Of a stretch of DNA of 64,000 nucleotides, positions 19,023 to 28,006 are shown one piece after another. Origin of the DNA: Virgibacillus aidingensis (GTDB lineage: Bacteria; Bacillota; Bacilli; Bacillales; Amphibacillaceae); assembly GCF_010994035.1 (NCBI RefSeq), contig NZ_WIXN01000002.1:1-64000 (forward strand), given 5' to 3'. The notes below the pieces were generated by a model. That model was not told the DNA's origin and searched no databases. It saw nothing but the letters and a program-made list of their open reading frames with translations. The position numbers and the translations under genes were made by a program. Position 1 is the stretch's first letter, and every line of letters begins with the position of its first letter.

Positions 19023-19649
19023 TTGGAACTTGAAGCAATTCTGACAAAACTGCAAAAGCGTGAGCCCACTATATTAGGCTATGAAAAATTTAAAAAATCT
19101 GCTATTCTCATTCCTCTGCTTGAAAAAAATAATGAACTCCATCTTTTGTTTGAAGTGAGATCCTTTACAATGCGCTCGCAGCCAGGGGACATTTGTTTTC
19201 CGGGCGGGAAAATAGATAGTCAGGATCAAAGCCCGCTTCATGCAGCCATCCGCGAAACGACAGAAGAATTGGGCATCGGCGAAACAAGCATCCAGAAAGT
19301 AATTCCACTTGATTACCTTGTAGCAGATATGGGCAGAATCATTTATCCATTTATCGGCAGCCTGACAAACCCGGAACAGATTACACCGCATGAAGCTGAG
19401 GTCGAAGAAGTTTTCACCGTGCCGCTATCCTTTTTCCTGGAAACAAAACCGGAAAGACATAAAGTCAATGTCCAGGTAAAGCCGGATGAGTCGTTTCCAT
19501 TTGAACTAATTGTAGGAGGCAAAGACTACAATTGGCAGGTGAGACAAATAGATGAACTGTTTTATCAGTATAACGGGAAAGTAATTTGGGGATTAACTGC
19601 TAAAATATTGACGCATTTTATAGATTTGATCAAGCATGAGCCCGTATAA
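19023..19649 (+). CDS. NUDIX hydrolase, CoA pyrophosphatase (NudL/YeaB) type
   Basis: A 208-aa cytosolic hydrolase that probably splits CoA or acyl-CoA into 4'-phosphopantetheine derivatives and 3',5'-ADP. A complete Nudix box is visible (FPGGKIDSQD then REttEELG, about residues 60-82). The upstream segment SQPGDICFPGG is characteristic of the CoA-type subgroup. The start is TTG after GGAGGTGG. An extended -10, TGTATAAT, lies about 50 bp upstream. It is convergent with the heptose-phosphatase-like gene. Confidence 0.88.
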   Translation: MELEAILTKLQKREPTILGYEKFKKSAILIPLLEKNNELHLLFEVRSFTMRSQPGDICFPGGKIDSQDQSPLHAAIRETTEELGIGETSIQKVIPLDYLVADMGRIIYPFIGSLTNPEQITPHEAEVEEVFTVPLSFFLETKPERHKVNVQVKPDESFPFELIVGGKDYNWQVRQIDELFYQYNGKVIWGLTAKILTHFIDLIKHEPV

Positions 19650-19663
19650 GCTTATAGTTTACA

Positions 19664-19693
19664 TGACCCATAATGAGTATCTCATTTGGGTCA
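19664..19693. terminator. Bidirectional hairpin between convergent genes
   Basis: TGACCCA pairs with TGGGTCA and the inner AATGAG with CTCATT. U-runs are weak, but the position is between two converging genes. Confidence 0.55.
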
Positions 19694-20254
19694 ACTATCT
19701 TTATATTGATTTGCAAAGGTAACATCCTCCCCTGCCACCCGCGCAGCCGCTGATAATAGATTCGAAAAACACATATCTGCTTCCACTTTCTGCTTGTCTT
19801 CCCTTTCTCCAACAAGTATCGTCTTCATTCCGGCCTGTTTTCCCGCCTCAATATCAGGCTCCCTGTCCCCGATCATATAACTTTTCTCCAAATCAACTTC
19901 ATGCTTTTTCGCCAGATCCAAAATCATTTTTGGCTTTGGTTTTCTGCAGTCACAGCCTGCTTTTGGTTTATGCGGGCAAAATGCGACATCATCAATGGAA
20001 GCGGAGAATTTCTTCAATTCGGCATCCATTTTTGCATGTATATCCGCCAAAGCGGATTCATCCATGAAGCCAAGTCCAATCCCGCCCTGGTTTGTTACAA
20101 CAAACACCTTATAACCAGCATCATTAAAAGATTTAACCGCTTCTCCCACACCTTCCAGCAAATAAAAATCCTCCGGACGATTTACGAACTTCACACGGTG
20201 CGTGAGTACCTCATTGATGACTCCATCACGATCGAGGAATATGCCTGCATGCAA
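19691..20254 (-). CDS. HAD phosphatase, D-glycero-D-manno-heptose 1,7-bisphosphate phosphatase (GmhB) type
   Basis: A 187-aa HAD hydrolase. Motif I FLDRDGVIN carries the nucleophile Asp and acid Asp, VTNQGGIG is motif II, and the zinc loop FCPHKP-(A)-GCDCRKPKP is the GmhB hallmark. Motif IV is MIGDREPDIEAG. In Gram-positives such proteins act on heptose or histidinol-type phosphates for cell-surface glycans. No other heptose genes are nearby, so the physiological substrate is uncertain. Confidence 0.88.
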   Translation of the reverse strand: MHAGIFLDRDGVINEVLTHRVKFVNRPEDFYLLEGVGEAVKSFNDAGYKVFVVTNQGGIGLGFMDESALADIHAKMDAELKKFSASIDDVAFCPHKPKAGCDCRKPKPKMILDLAKKHEVDLEKSYMIGDREPDIEAGKQAGMKTILVGEREDKQKVEADMCFSNLLSAAARVAGEDVTFANQYKDS

Positions 20255-20311
20255 AAAAACTCCTCCTTATACAAACCTTTCTATAGATAGAGTTGCCGGG
20301 AGTTCAATTAT

Positions 20312-20791
20312 TCATTCATTCTTTACATTTATTCTGTTGTGGACATGGGGGCTTGTACGAAACAAATCTGCTTTTACTCTTTTCTTTAACTCTTCACGCA
20401 GCAATGAAAAGTCCTTCTCAGATAAATAGTCCGTATTTATTTGTTTTTCTCTTCCATTGTTCAACTTAAACATAAGCAGGTTACTCACCACAATACAATA
20501 ATCAATATTATCGTAGTAAATTGTGGACCTGGGCAGCAGCGGGGCATGGTAAATCGTCAACAAATCCTCTTCCAGGTAAATATATTCCTGTTCATGTTTG
20601 CTCATATAGTATACCCCTTGGACCAATCCGATAATCAAAGGAATAAAGCTGAAGAAAACGATCACACCTTCAATCGGAGCTTCTTGGAAATAGAATTGAA
20701 AAACAATTAGGATCAGGCCGACAAGCGCCGTACCGAAACCGCTATAAGCTTTTTTTGCCCAATTCTTTTCATCCGTAAAGTTAAATTGCAC
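20312..20791 (-). CDS. Membrane protein with two helices and a PH-like soluble domain
   Basis: A 159-aa protein. Two hydrophobic helices (ALVGLILIVFQFYF and VIVFFSFIPLIIGLVQGVYY) are followed by a beta-rich cytosolic part (EYIYLEEDLLTIYH... SNLLMFKLNNGREKQI) that resembles bacterial PH-like domains. A C-terminal helical segment follows. No specific family or function recognised. It is transcribed alone on the minus strand. Confidence 0.65.
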   Translation of the reverse strand: MQFNFTDEKNWAKKAYSGFGTALVGLILIVFQFYFQEAPIEGVIVFFSFIPLIIGLVQGVYYMSKHEQEYIYLEEDLLTIYHAPLLPRSTIYYDNIDYCIVVSNLLMFKLNNGREKQINTDYLSEKDFSLLREELKKRVKADLFRTSPHVHNRINVKNE

Positions 20792-20987
20792 GTAAACACC
20801 TTCCTGTCCTGCAGCAGTTGTATAGACTATTTTATCATTTCAGTTTTTTGAAGTCCATACGATTTCCACTTAATGAAAAAGGCCGATTCCTCTGATGCTT
20901 GATAAGTAACCGGCTTTTCCAGCGTGGAATAGAGAGGCTAAAACATCATATATACTTGCCGCTCTCGGATGAAAGAGAGTGTGAAAA

Positions 20988-21464
20988 TTATTTGAAAGTA
21001 TCCGGCATAACAGCGGCAACTACCTCCCCTTTGGCACATAGCGTCCCTTCTGCATATACTTCCGTATGGATTTTCCACTTTTTTGAATGGATTTCCTCCG
21101 GAGTGCCCACCGCTTTCAATGGCACGCCATGGGGTGTCGGTTTTAAATAATCCACGTTTAGTGACGCTGTGACAAAACGGGGCGGTAACTCCCCATCGCC
21201 AATGGCATGTCCATTTTTACGATGCAGGGACATGGAAGCGGATCCCGTTCCGTGACAATCTACTAAAGATGCAATTAATCCGCCATAGACAAAACCCGGT
21301 ATTGCCGTATGTTCAGGGCGTGGTGTATAAGCTGTTACTGTTTTGTCCCCCTCCCATTTTGTTTTGAAGTGCAATCCCTCCTCATTTAAACGGCCGCAGC
21401 CATAACACCAGGCATAATCGTCCGGATAAATGTCCTGGATTGCTGCCTTTTTTTCTTCCATCAT
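20988..21464 (-). CDS. PaaI-like hotdog-fold thioesterase
   Basis: About 158 aa. Hotdog-fold acyl-CoA thioesterase with CYGCGRLNEEGLHF near the start, GGLIASLVDCHGTGS with the catalytic Asp in the central helix, and TASLNVDYLKPTPHGVPL in the strand region. Two Cys in the N-terminal CYGCG are characteristic of this subgroup. I place the start at the ATG 21464, because GGAG then lies 9 bp upstream, and reject the TTG two codons earlier. The acyl-CoA substrate cannot be inferred. Confidence 0.85.
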   Translation of the reverse strand: MMEEKKAAIQDIYPDDYAWCYGCGRLNEEGLHFKTKWEGDKTVTAYTPRPEHTAIPGFVYGGLIASLVDCHGTGSASMSLHRKNGHAIGDGELPPRFVTASLNVDYLKPTPHGVPLKAVGTPEEIHSKKWKIHTEVYAEGTLCAKGEVVAAVMPDTFK

Positions 21465-21561
21465 TTGCAAACACTCCTTTTTTTATTTCAGTATAGCATA
21501 AGTCCAATAAAGGAAGGCTTCACTGCAGGAATAGAACCGTCCCTCTGTTTCAATGAAAAGA

Positions 21562-21590
21562 GTGACAACCGTTTACATCTTCGTTACAAT
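21562..21590 (+). promoter_or_regulatory. Promoter of the NDH-2-like gene
   Basis: GTGACA, 17-bp spacer, TACAAT, about 45 bp before the ATG at 21635. Confidence 0.6.
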
Positions 21591-21634
21591 AGGATGTGGT
21601 ATACATAGATCATGATCAAAAGCGGGGTTTTTAT

Positions 21635-22696
21635 ATGAAGCGTTTAGTTGTATTGGGCGGGGGATATGGCGGACTGAAAACGTTATTGGGACTGCTGGAA
21701 AATCAGCTGCCGGATGATATAGAAATAACATTGATTGACCGAAACCCCTACCATTCCATCAAGACTGAGTTTTACACCATTGCAGCTGGGACCTCGGCTG
21801 AAAAAGATGTACGGCTGGACTTTCCGGATGATAAGCGTGTCCAATACGTTTATGGAGAAATTGATCATATTGATACGGAAAATGAGGAGATTACATTTAG
21901 CGACTCCAGCAAAGCGGTGCCGTATGACTACTTAGTTATCGGATTAGGCTGTGAAGATAACTACCACGGTATTGATGGGGCTCGAGAATTTACAAATAGC
22001 GTACAAACCTTCGAAAATGCACGCTATACGGGGCTTGCTGTCTGTAACTTAAAAGCTTATGGAAAAGTTTCCGTGGTCGGGGCAGGTTTAAGCGGGATTG
22101 AAGTTGCGTCGGAAATACGGGAAAGCAGACCTGATTTGAATATCCGTTTGCTTGACAGAGGGTCCACCGTTCTAAAAGCGTTTGATTCAAAAATCCAGGA
22201 ATATGTCGCTGAATGGTTTACGGCAAATGATGTGGATGTCATTCATCATGCTAATGTAGAATACGTAGAAAAAGACGGCGTTTGCAATAACGGCGTTTGT
22301 TATGTAAATGATGTCACCATCTGGACTGCCGGTGTAAGACCAAATTATTTGGTGAGGGAGCTGCCGTTTTCAAAAGATAATCAGGAGAAAATCATGGTGA
22401 ACGAGTTTTACCAGGTTCCTGAAAAAAAGAATGTTTACGTTTTGGGAGACTGTGCTTCCTCGGAGTTTTCTCCAAGTGCCCAATTGGCCGGACAGCAGGG
22501 AGAGCAGCTTGCCGAAATTCTTTTCGATGTATTAAGAGATAAACAGCCAAAAAAACCCGGAAAAATAAAGCTGAAAGGAACGCTGGGATCCCTCGGAAAA
22601 TCGGATGGTTTTGGAAATATGATGCAAAAACCGATGACAGGTCTTCTGCCGCGCATTGCGAAAAGCGGTGTGTTATGGCTGAATAAGCGGCATTAA
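21635..22696 (+). CDS. FAD/NAD(P)-dependent oxidoreductase, NDH-2/YutJ-like
   Basis: A 353-aa flavoprotein with FAD motif RLVVLGGGYGGLKTLLGLL, a second NAD(P) motif SVVGAGLSGIEVASEIRES near 155, and the FAD-proximal VYVLGDCASSEFSPSAQLA near 275. This is the fold of type II NADH dehydrogenases. At 353 aa it is shorter than respiratory Ndh and resembles B. subtilis YutJ. The start at 21635 is chosen because the GG motif normally begins within five residues. A promoter with 17-bp spacing and a following terminator make it monocistronic. Confidence 0.88.
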   Translation: MKRLVVLGGGYGGLKTLLGLLENQLPDDIEITLIDRNPYHSIKTEFYTIAAGTSAEKDVRLDFPDDKRVQYVYGEIDHIDTENEEITFSDSSKAVPYDYLVIGLGCEDNYHGIDGAREFTNSVQTFENARYTGLAVCNLKAYGKVSVVGAGLSGIEVASEIRESRPDLNIRLLDRGSTVLKAFDSKIQEYVAEWFTANDVDVIHHANVEYVEKDGVCNNGVCYVNDVTIWTAGVRPNYLVRELPFSKDNQEKIMVNEFYQVPEKKNVYVLGDCASSEFSPSAQLAGQQGEQLAEILFDVLRDKQPKKPGKIKLKGTLGSLGKSDGFGNMMQKPMTGLLPRIAKSGVLWLNKRH

Positions 22697-22808
22697 AATG
22701 TACCTGAAGAAACATGAAATAACTGCATGCAAATCAGGCACGTAATCCTGTAAAGGCATAATTTTTTTACTTTTAGTTGGTTATAAATACAAATGATACC
22801 TTAAAAGC

Positions 22809-22841
22809 AGCCGATTGGTTTGATCACAAAAACAATCGGCT
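22809..22841 (+). terminator. Terminator of the NDH-2-like gene
   Basis: AGCCGATTG pairs with CAATCGGCT, followed by TTATTAATAAT. Confidence 0.6.
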
Positions 22842-22906
22842 TTATTAATAATATACCGTTACTATCCTGGTTTCCAAAAACTATTACCATGAAAGTTTAT
22901 CTATTT

Positions 22907-23593
22907 CTACAACAATATAGAAACCAATCCGGGTGTAATCAGAGAAACCACTACCGCACTGATCACCATGGCTATTGTACTGATCGAACCCTCCAGCTGA
23001 CTGCTTTTCATTGCTTCAGCAGTTCCAATGGCGTGGGAGGCACTGCCCAGCGCAAGCCCGCGGCCAATGGAAGATTGCAGGCGAAGCAGGCTGAAAACAT
23101 ACTCATACATCAGCCCGCCACCAATACCTGCAATCATTACAAATACGGCAGCAAGTGAAGTGATGCCCCCCATCGTTTCTGTTACAGCCATAGCCACAGG
23201 CGTTGTTACTGATTTTGTCGTAATGGAATACAATATTGCTTCCTCAAAACCTGCCTGCTTTGCCAATAATAATCCTGTTATCACACCGATAAAAGATCCG
23301 GCAGCAGTTCCAAGCAAAATCGGACCGGCCATTTTCACCAATGTTCGCCGGTGCAGATAAAGCGGATATGCCAGGGCCACCACGGCGGGGCCAAGCATCT
23401 TATTAATCCAATCGCCTCCCGTCATATATTTCTCATATGGCAAATGAAAAACAACTAAAATAGTGATAATAAAAATGGTTGATAGAATTATAGGTATGGT
23501 AAATGGATTGGTAAACCTTTTATGTATGTTTCTTGCAGCTAAATATACAGCGATCGTCAATATGACCGCCAGCGCCCCGATAATCACATTCAT
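22907..23593 (-). CDS. lrgB: LrgB/CidB-family membrane protein
   Basis: About 228 aa with multiple hydrophobic helices. Family signatures are visible: KMLGPAVVALAYPLY, KSVTTPVAMAVTE, GGGLMYEYVFSLL and ALGSASHAIGTAEA. LrgB/CidB proteins work with LrgA/CidA holin-like partners in murein hydrolase control or in pyruvate/3-hydroxypropionate uptake (PftAB in B. subtilis). The start at 23593 overlaps the lrgA stop by ATGA, showing tight coupling. No adjacent LytST-like regulator is present. Confidence 0.9.
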   Translation of the reverse strand: MNVIIGALAVILTIAVYLAARNIHKRFTNPFTIPIILSTIFIITILVVFHLPYEKYMTGGDWINKMLGPAVVALAYPLYLHRRTLVKMAGPILLGTAAGSFIGVITGLLLAKQAGFEEAILYSITTKSVTTPVAMAVTETMGGITSLAAVFVMIAGIGGGLMYEYVFSLLRLQSSIGRGLALGSASHAIGTAEAMKSSQLEGSISTIAMVISAVVVSLITPGLVSILL

Positions 23594-23997
23594 TGTTTTC
23601 TTTCCTTCCCATGCCAAAGCAGCTGCCCTGTCAGACCCGATACAGCCATCACCAGTAGCGTACTAATAAGTACGATGATGACAAGCAGAAATCCTTTGCC
23701 TGTAAACACCTCAAAGTACTGCATAATTCCCACTGTTGCCGGGATAAAGAAGAAGGTAAGATGCCTGACCATAAAACCCGCTCCTTCCTCAATCCATTCT
23801 ACTTTTATGCCTCTCATAAAAAGCAGAATGAGGAGTAAAATCATCCCAATTACACTCCCTGGTATAAGCAAATTAAATATATTCGCTGCCCATTCACCGA
23901 TCAGATATAAAATATATAAAATCCCAATCTGTATAGCTATTTTTACTGCCTTTACCACCTGAAGCCTCTCCCTAATAGATATGAAACTATTATACAT
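23590..23997 (-). CDS. lrgA: LrgA/CidA-family holin-like protein
   Basis: A 135-aa membrane protein with about four helices. LIPGSVIGMILLLILLF and VRHLTFFFIPATVGIMQYF are diagnostic of LrgA/CidA. It is the partner of LrgB, encoded immediately downstream with a 4-bp overlap. Such pairs affect autolysis, or with PftAB-type function transport pyruvate. Which role applies is undecided. A hairpin (24003-24038) lies just upstream of the gene. Confidence 0.9.
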   Translation of the reverse strand: MYNSFISIRERLQVVKAVKIAIQIGILYILYLIGEWAANIFNLLIPGSVIGMILLLILLFMRGIKVEWIEEGAGFMVRHLTFFFIPATVGIMQYFEVFTGKGFLLVIIVLISTLLVMAVSGLTGQLLWHGKERKQ

Positions 23998-24002
23998 GAT
24001 AA

Positions 24003-24038
24003 AATACGCACCTGCTTGTTATAAAGCAAATGCGTATT
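24003..24038 (-). terminator. Nested hairpin between the lipoprotein region and lrgA
   Basis: AATACGCA pairs with TGCGTATT and the inner TGCTT with AAGCA. On the minus strand TTTTATC follows, so it could terminate the lipoprotein transcript. Confidence 0.5.
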
Positions 24039-24058
24039 ATTAATGGTAAGTTCTCCAT

Positions 24059-24232
24059 TCAGGCTCTATGCTGTTTGATCCAGGTTTTATTGTCATCAAA
24101 TAATTCCCCGGCAATTTTCAGCTGCACTTTCACCCGGTTTTTCGCTGTCCCTCCTGCTATTATCTTTTGTTTCCCACTACTTTCAATGTCTGTCCGCCAG
24201 TCCAGTTTTATTTGAAAATCACTCCATATCAA
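24059..24232 (-). CDS. Possible small protein overlapping the lipoprotein gene end
   Basis: A frame of about 57 codons ends at TGA 24059. It begins right after an in-frame TAA, with TTG at 24232 as the earliest start, overlapping the lipoprotein stop. The translation looks protein-like: LDWRTDIESSGKQKIIAGG, then KNRVKVQLKIAGELF and a tail DNKTWIKQHRA. No ribosome site is evident, so translation may be coupled, or this may be a displaced gene remnant. Family not recognised. Confidence 0.3.
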   Translation of the reverse strand: MIWSDFQIKLDWRTDIESSGKQKIIAGGTAKNRVKVQLKIAGELFDDNKTWIKQHRA

Positions 24233-24620
24233 CCAATTTTAACTGATTATCTTCACTAAACTTCACATTTATCCATTTCTCAGCTCCGGAAACGTCTAAT
24301 TTATCGGTTATTCCCGGTTCTGTACCATCTATATTTTCGCTATATTCCAGGTTTAATTCGAGCGTTGAATTGGCCATGTCATTAAAAGTAATATCAAACC
24401 AAACTATCTCTCCTTTTTTAAAAGTGCTATGATCCGCATTTACAACATTTTCGCTAAAAACTTCCGACCCGTCAGCATACATATTTAAGGAAATATGCTT
24501 CATGTTTAAGGATTCACTCATTTTGACTGAAACACCGCTGTCGTGCTGTTCAGCAGATTTTGCGGAACATCCGGCCACCATAAATAATGATAGCAGGACT
24601 ACAAATATTTTTATTTTCAT
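24219..24620 (-). CDS. Hypothetical lipoprotein
   Basis: A 133-aa secreted protein. The signal peptide MKIKIFVVLLSLFMVAGC gives a lipobox VAGC, with lipid-modified Cys18. The mature part is acidic and beta-strand-rich (MKHISLNMYADGSEVFSEN, IVWFDITFNDM, STLELNLEYSENIDG). No known domain is recognised. It is transcribed alone on the minus strand, downstream of the uppS-like gene. Confidence 0.75.
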   Translation of the reverse strand: MKIKIFVVLLSLFMVAGCSAKSAEQHDSGVSVKMSESLNMKHISLNMYADGSEVFSENVVNADHSTFKKGEIVWFDITFNDMANSTLELNLEYSENIDGTEPGITDKLDVSGAEKWINVKFSEDNQLKLVDME

Positions 24621-24691
24621 TTCCGGCCCCCTCGCATCCGGCTTTGTTTTTCCATTCTTTTTTCACTCATGATATCACCCGCTCATCTGAG

Positions 24692-25390
24692 CTATGAAAT
24701 ATGATGCACGGATTTCCTTTCCTGAACCTCACGCACCGCCCTCTTCAATAATTCCTCATTAAAATCAGGAAAATATACATCACTAAAGTAAAGCTCGGAT
24801 AGTGAGCACTGCCATAACAGGAAATTACTTATTCTCTTCTCCCCGCCGGTTCGTATGACAAGATCCGGATCCGGCAGCTCCTTTGTATACAGATATTGTT
24901 GAAACAGTGCCTCATCCACTTGATCCAATTCCATATTATTTTTCTGGACATCATAAATGACCTTTTGTACCGCCTGCAGAATATCATCTCTTCCCCCATA
25001 ATTAAAAGCAAAATTAACGATTAATCCATTATTATTTTCTGTTTCCATGACCGATTTTTGGAGTGCTTTACTTGTGGATTCCGGAAGCGCCTCAGTGTTT
25101 CCGGTAACAAGTATTTTAATATTCCTTCTCATAAATTCCGGCAGCTTTTGCTTCAGATATTTGACGGGCAAGTTCATGAGATAATTCACTTCATCTTTTG
25201 GCCTTGACCAATTCTCGGATGAAAACGCGTAAAGGGTAAGAATTTTTATATCCATTTCAATACTTGCATCAATAATCTTTTCCATTGCCTGTGCTCCTGC
25301 GTAGTGTCCCTGACTTCTTGTAAGTCCCCGCTCCTTGCCCCATCTTCCATTCCCATCCATAATAATTGCAATGTGCTTTAAATTAAGCAT
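24692..25390 (-). CDS. Isoprenyl transferase (cis-prenyltransferase, UppS family)
   Basis: About 232 aa. It condenses isopentenyl diphosphate units in cis. All signature regions are present: AIIMDGNGRWGKERG with the catalytic Asp, YAFSSENWSRP, FNYGGRDDI, and DLVIRTGGEKRISNFLLWQ. GGAGGG lies upstream of the ATG at 25390. The usual bacterial uppS sits with frr, cdsA and dxr, but this one stands alone and is short. It is likely a second copy that makes a different or shorter polyprenyl diphosphate. Confidence 0.9.
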   Translation of the reverse strand: MLNLKHIAIIMDGNGRWGKERGLTRSQGHYAGAQAMEKIIDASIEMDIKILTLYAFSSENWSRPKDEVNYLMNLPVKYLKQKLPEFMRRNIKILVTGNTEALPESTSKALQKSVMETENNNGLIVNFAFNYGGRDDILQAVQKVIYDVQKNNMELDQVDEALFQQYLYTKELPDPDLVIRTGGEKRISNFLLWQCSLSELYFSDVYFPDFNEELLKRAVREVQERKSVHHIS

Positions 25391-25470
25391 CTGTGCATCC
25401 CTCCAAAATGAGATTCTAATCATGAGAAAACCTGAATTAAACCATTTGTGTTTATGCTTGAATAAAGAGT

Positions 25471-26943
25471 TTATTTTTCTAAATCAAGGTCCTTTAATTT
25501 TTCAGTAACTGCTTCTATTGTAAAATTAAAGGATGGCCATGCCTCTTGTTCCGAATGTTCCTGCTGCATTTGCCGGTTTTGCAACATGCCTTCCAATTCA
25601 GGATAATCGGGTTCTTTTTCATACAGTTCCATTAACCCGTCTAATCCGGTGTAGGAAAGCGAATTTAAGTAATGAATATCAATTTTCCCAGTTTCCTCAT
25701 AACGCTCCAGATTATTGTCAACAATAATCTGTTCGATATGGACAGCATTCAATACGGTATAAAAGGCCAATCCTGCAATGAGATAGAAATGGAGCAGTGA
25801 CAACCGTTCGATCCATACCCGAATAAAAGTATATGCAAAAATCACCATCAAAAATATCATAAATCCATCTGCCAGAATACGATCCACGGTAAATCCATAG
25901 GCAGCCTGATACATGCTTAAACGCTGATACGCCGAAACCAGTATCACACCGCTTACTGATATCAGCAGGGAATACAAGATTTTCAAGGTCAGCTTTATAC
26001 CTATTCGCTCGTCACTCGTAAATTTGAGGAAACATATTAACAAACTCCAATTAATGACTGTCACAAATAGAAGTTCAAAGAATCCCCTTCTCGCATATTC
26101 TGCATAGGTATAACCATCCTGCAGCCCATCATTGAAAAAATACGTAAATTGGATGACTGCAAATAAAACATACATGGCATTTAGCATGACTAAGATAGTA
26201 ATAGAGATAATACTATCCCAATGAATATTTCTTTTAGCCAGATCTTGCTGTCCTTTTGCATTTGTATTTCGATTCAGCACTTGGAAAATTCCAAAGAACA
26301 GAAATCCAAGAAAAATCACGAGCGCAATCCGAAAAATACCCTCCATAAAATGAAGCTGCAAAAAAAACTGCGGCAATCGTAAAATCACATCCTGGAAAAC
26401 AGCATCTGCTGACATGAGGAGACCAGTGATAATCAGCAGCAAAGGAACTCCAATCACCAGCCCAATTAAAATATGTTTGATCGTTTTTGCCGTTTGATCA
26501 CTCATATTCGTAAATACCTTTTTAAGACTAAACTTGCCAAATGATGAAACATATTGCAGCCCTTCCCGCATTTTTTCAATTAATAAAAGGATGAATTGCG
26601 GTTTGCTCCAATTGAGCTGATTTGGACTGGTGATCAATACTATGTGAAAAAAGACAAGTACCGGTATCGCTAATAGGTTAAGCTGATAAAACAAGGCACT
26701 GTCGTGAAAAAGGTAGCTGCCTGCCAGTATCCAAATAGCGGCCATTAATAGCAAGCCAATTCTTCGATGATGAAAAGCAAAACGGAACCTGAGAAACAGG
26801 ACCAAATAAAAACCAGCTATAAAAACAAGGTAAGAAACACCAATCCTTCCATGAAAGAAACTTAATTCTCCCAGTAAACTAAGCCCAAAACACATAAGTA
26901 AAAACAGCCAATCTCCTTGCCTGACTTGTATTTCCATTGGCAA
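25471..26943 (-). CDS. DUF4173-family polytopic membrane protein
   Basis: A 490-aa protein with about a dozen hydrophobic helices and a short acidic cytosolic tail (PSFNFTIEAVTEKLKDLDL). The pattern, including YTYAEYARRGFFELLFVTVIN and DRILADGFMIF, matches DUF4173/DUF4153-type proteins found next to PadR regulators in Bacillaceae. Function unknown. Start: TTG 26943 or ATG 26937, with GGGAGGG upstream. Last gene of the PadR-HAAS operon, but a 29-bp palindrome just upstream (26968-26996) suggests its own regulated promoter. Confidence 0.8.
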   Translation of the reverse strand: MPMEIQVRQGDWLFLLMCFGLSLLGELSFFHGRIGVSYLVFIAGFYLVLFLRFRFAFHHRRIGLLLMAAIWILAGSYLFHDSALFYQLNLLAIPVLVFFHIVLITSPNQLNWSKPQFILLLIEKMREGLQYVSSFGKFSLKKVFTNMSDQTAKTIKHILIGLVIGVPLLLIITGLLMSADAVFQDVILRLPQFFLQLHFMEGIFRIALVIFLGFLFFGIFQVLNRNTNAKGQQDLAKRNIHWDSIISITILVMLNAMYVLFAVIQFTYFFNDGLQDGYTYAEYARRGFFELLFVTVINWSLLICFLKFTSDERIGIKLTLKILYSLLISVSGVILVSAYQRLSMYQAAYGFTVDRILADGFMIFLMVIFAYTFIRVWIERLSLLHFYLIAGLAFYTVLNAVHIEQIIVDNNLERYEETGKIDIHYLNSLSYTGLDGLMELYEKEPDYPELEGMLQNRQMQQEHSEQEAWPSFNFTIEAVTEKLKDLDLEK

Positions 26944-26967
26944 TTATCCCTCCCATACTGAGTAATT

Positions 26968-26996
26968 CTATATACATAGAAATTCTATGTATATAG
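26968..26996. promoter_or_regulatory. 29-bp palindrome, probable PadR operator before the DUF4173 gene
   Basis: A 14-bp perfect inverted repeat (CTATATACATAGAA and TTCTATGTATATAG) around one central A. The core TACATA-N7-TATGTA matches TACCTA-N7-TAGGTA in front of padR (28007-28025). Confidence 0.6.
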
Positions 26997-27035
26997 ATAA
27001 AAAAACACCTTCTTTCAGATACAAATCCATCCCTG

Positions 27036-27668
27036 CTATACGGAAGCTCTTTTTCCCCATCTATATCCAAGCCAGCTTACCGGATATAAAACCGCGGTAC
27101 ATAGAATACATACAATAATAAACCGAACGTTTAATAGCGGCCCGAACCATGTATATGGTATTAGCCTGAATATAATTAAATACATTAAAATTAAATTAGG
27201 AATGATAGAGATGAGGAAGGTCTTTTTCAACAGTTTATATCCCCCGGCACCAAAGGCCTTCCCGATTTCATATCCCAAAAGTCCCCAAAAGAAAATATAA
27301 CCGATAATGATAATGGACGTAGCATCCGTCAGCAAGGACCATAATTCCTCAAGCCAGTTCCAGTCAAAAATATTATAGCCAATGGTCAGCAGGGCTCCCA
27401 GTGCAAATATAGCTACGTTGCACAGGACAAATAAACGCTGCATATTACTTGGCGTTACGGCTTTGTCTTCCTTCCACAACACCGCAATTTCTTCTGGTCT
27501 TCCCAGCCTTTCCGTCAATTCCCGGTAAATATCCGCTTCATCGATTTGCGTTTCTTCCAGCAAATCATATACATGTAATTCGTATTCCGCCATAATATCC
27601 TGCTTATTGGGGTGTTCCCCAATTTCTGTATCTAATTCCTGTAAAAACCGTTGTTCCCCTTCACTCAT
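27036..27668 (-). CDS. HAAS-domain (DUF1700-like) membrane protein
   Basis: A 210-aa protein. Residues 1-70 form the helical HAAS domain ([15 protein letters not shown]... [13 protein letters not shown]), followed by four hydrophobic helices. These proteins are regularly coupled to PadR regulators and are thought to carry a membrane signal. Its start overlaps the padR stop by 4 bp. The role is unknown beyond this association. Confidence 0.8.
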   Translation of the reverse strand: MSEGEQRFLQELDTEIGEHPNKQDIMAEYELHVYDLLEETQIDEADIYRELTERLGRPEEIAVLWKEDKAVTPSNMQRLFVLCNVAIFALGALLTIGYNIFDWNWLEELWSLLTDATSIIIIGYIFFWGLLGYEIGKAFGAGGYKLLKKTFLISIIPNLILMYLIIFRLIPYTWFGPLLNVRFIIVCILCTAVLYPVSWLGYRWGKRASV

Positions 27669-27997
27669 GATTCTCCTCTTTCGATCAGGTTATTCATCAC
27701 CTGAACATATCTGTGCCATTCTGATTTTCTTTCCTCAAGTATTTCTTTTCCCTGAGCCGTAATGCGGTAATATTTCCGTGCCGGTCCCTTCTCCCTGTTC
27801 TGCCAGTAGCATTCAATGTACTCCTGCTTTTCCATTTTGTGAAGTGCCGGATATAAAGTCCCCTCCTTCACTTGCAGATTATGCTCACTCCGGCGGTCCA
27901 TTTCTTTTACCAACTCATAACCATACATATCGCGCTCGTTCAACAACTGCAGCACAAGCAGCGACGTGCTTCCTTTTACAAGTTCACGATTAAACAT
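27665..27997 (-). CDS. PadR-family transcriptional regulator (first of two)
   Basis: A 110-aa winged-helix repressor. Diagnostic segments are [20 protein letters not shown] and [19 protein letters not shown], with the C-terminal helix for dimerisation. It heads the operon padR-HAAS-DUF4173. A palindrome TACCTA-N7-TAGGTA lies 10 bp before its ATG and overlaps the ribosome site, so autorepression is likely. The ligand is unknown. Related PadR proteins respond to phenolics, drugs or cell-envelope stress. Confidence 0.9.
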   Translation of the reverse strand: MFNRELVKGSTSLLVLQLLNERDMYGYELVKEMDRRSEHNLQVKEGTLYPALHKMEKQEYIECYWQNREKGPARKYYRITAQGKEILEERKSEWHRYVQVMNNLIERGES

Positions 27998-28006
27998 TTT
28001 CTCACC

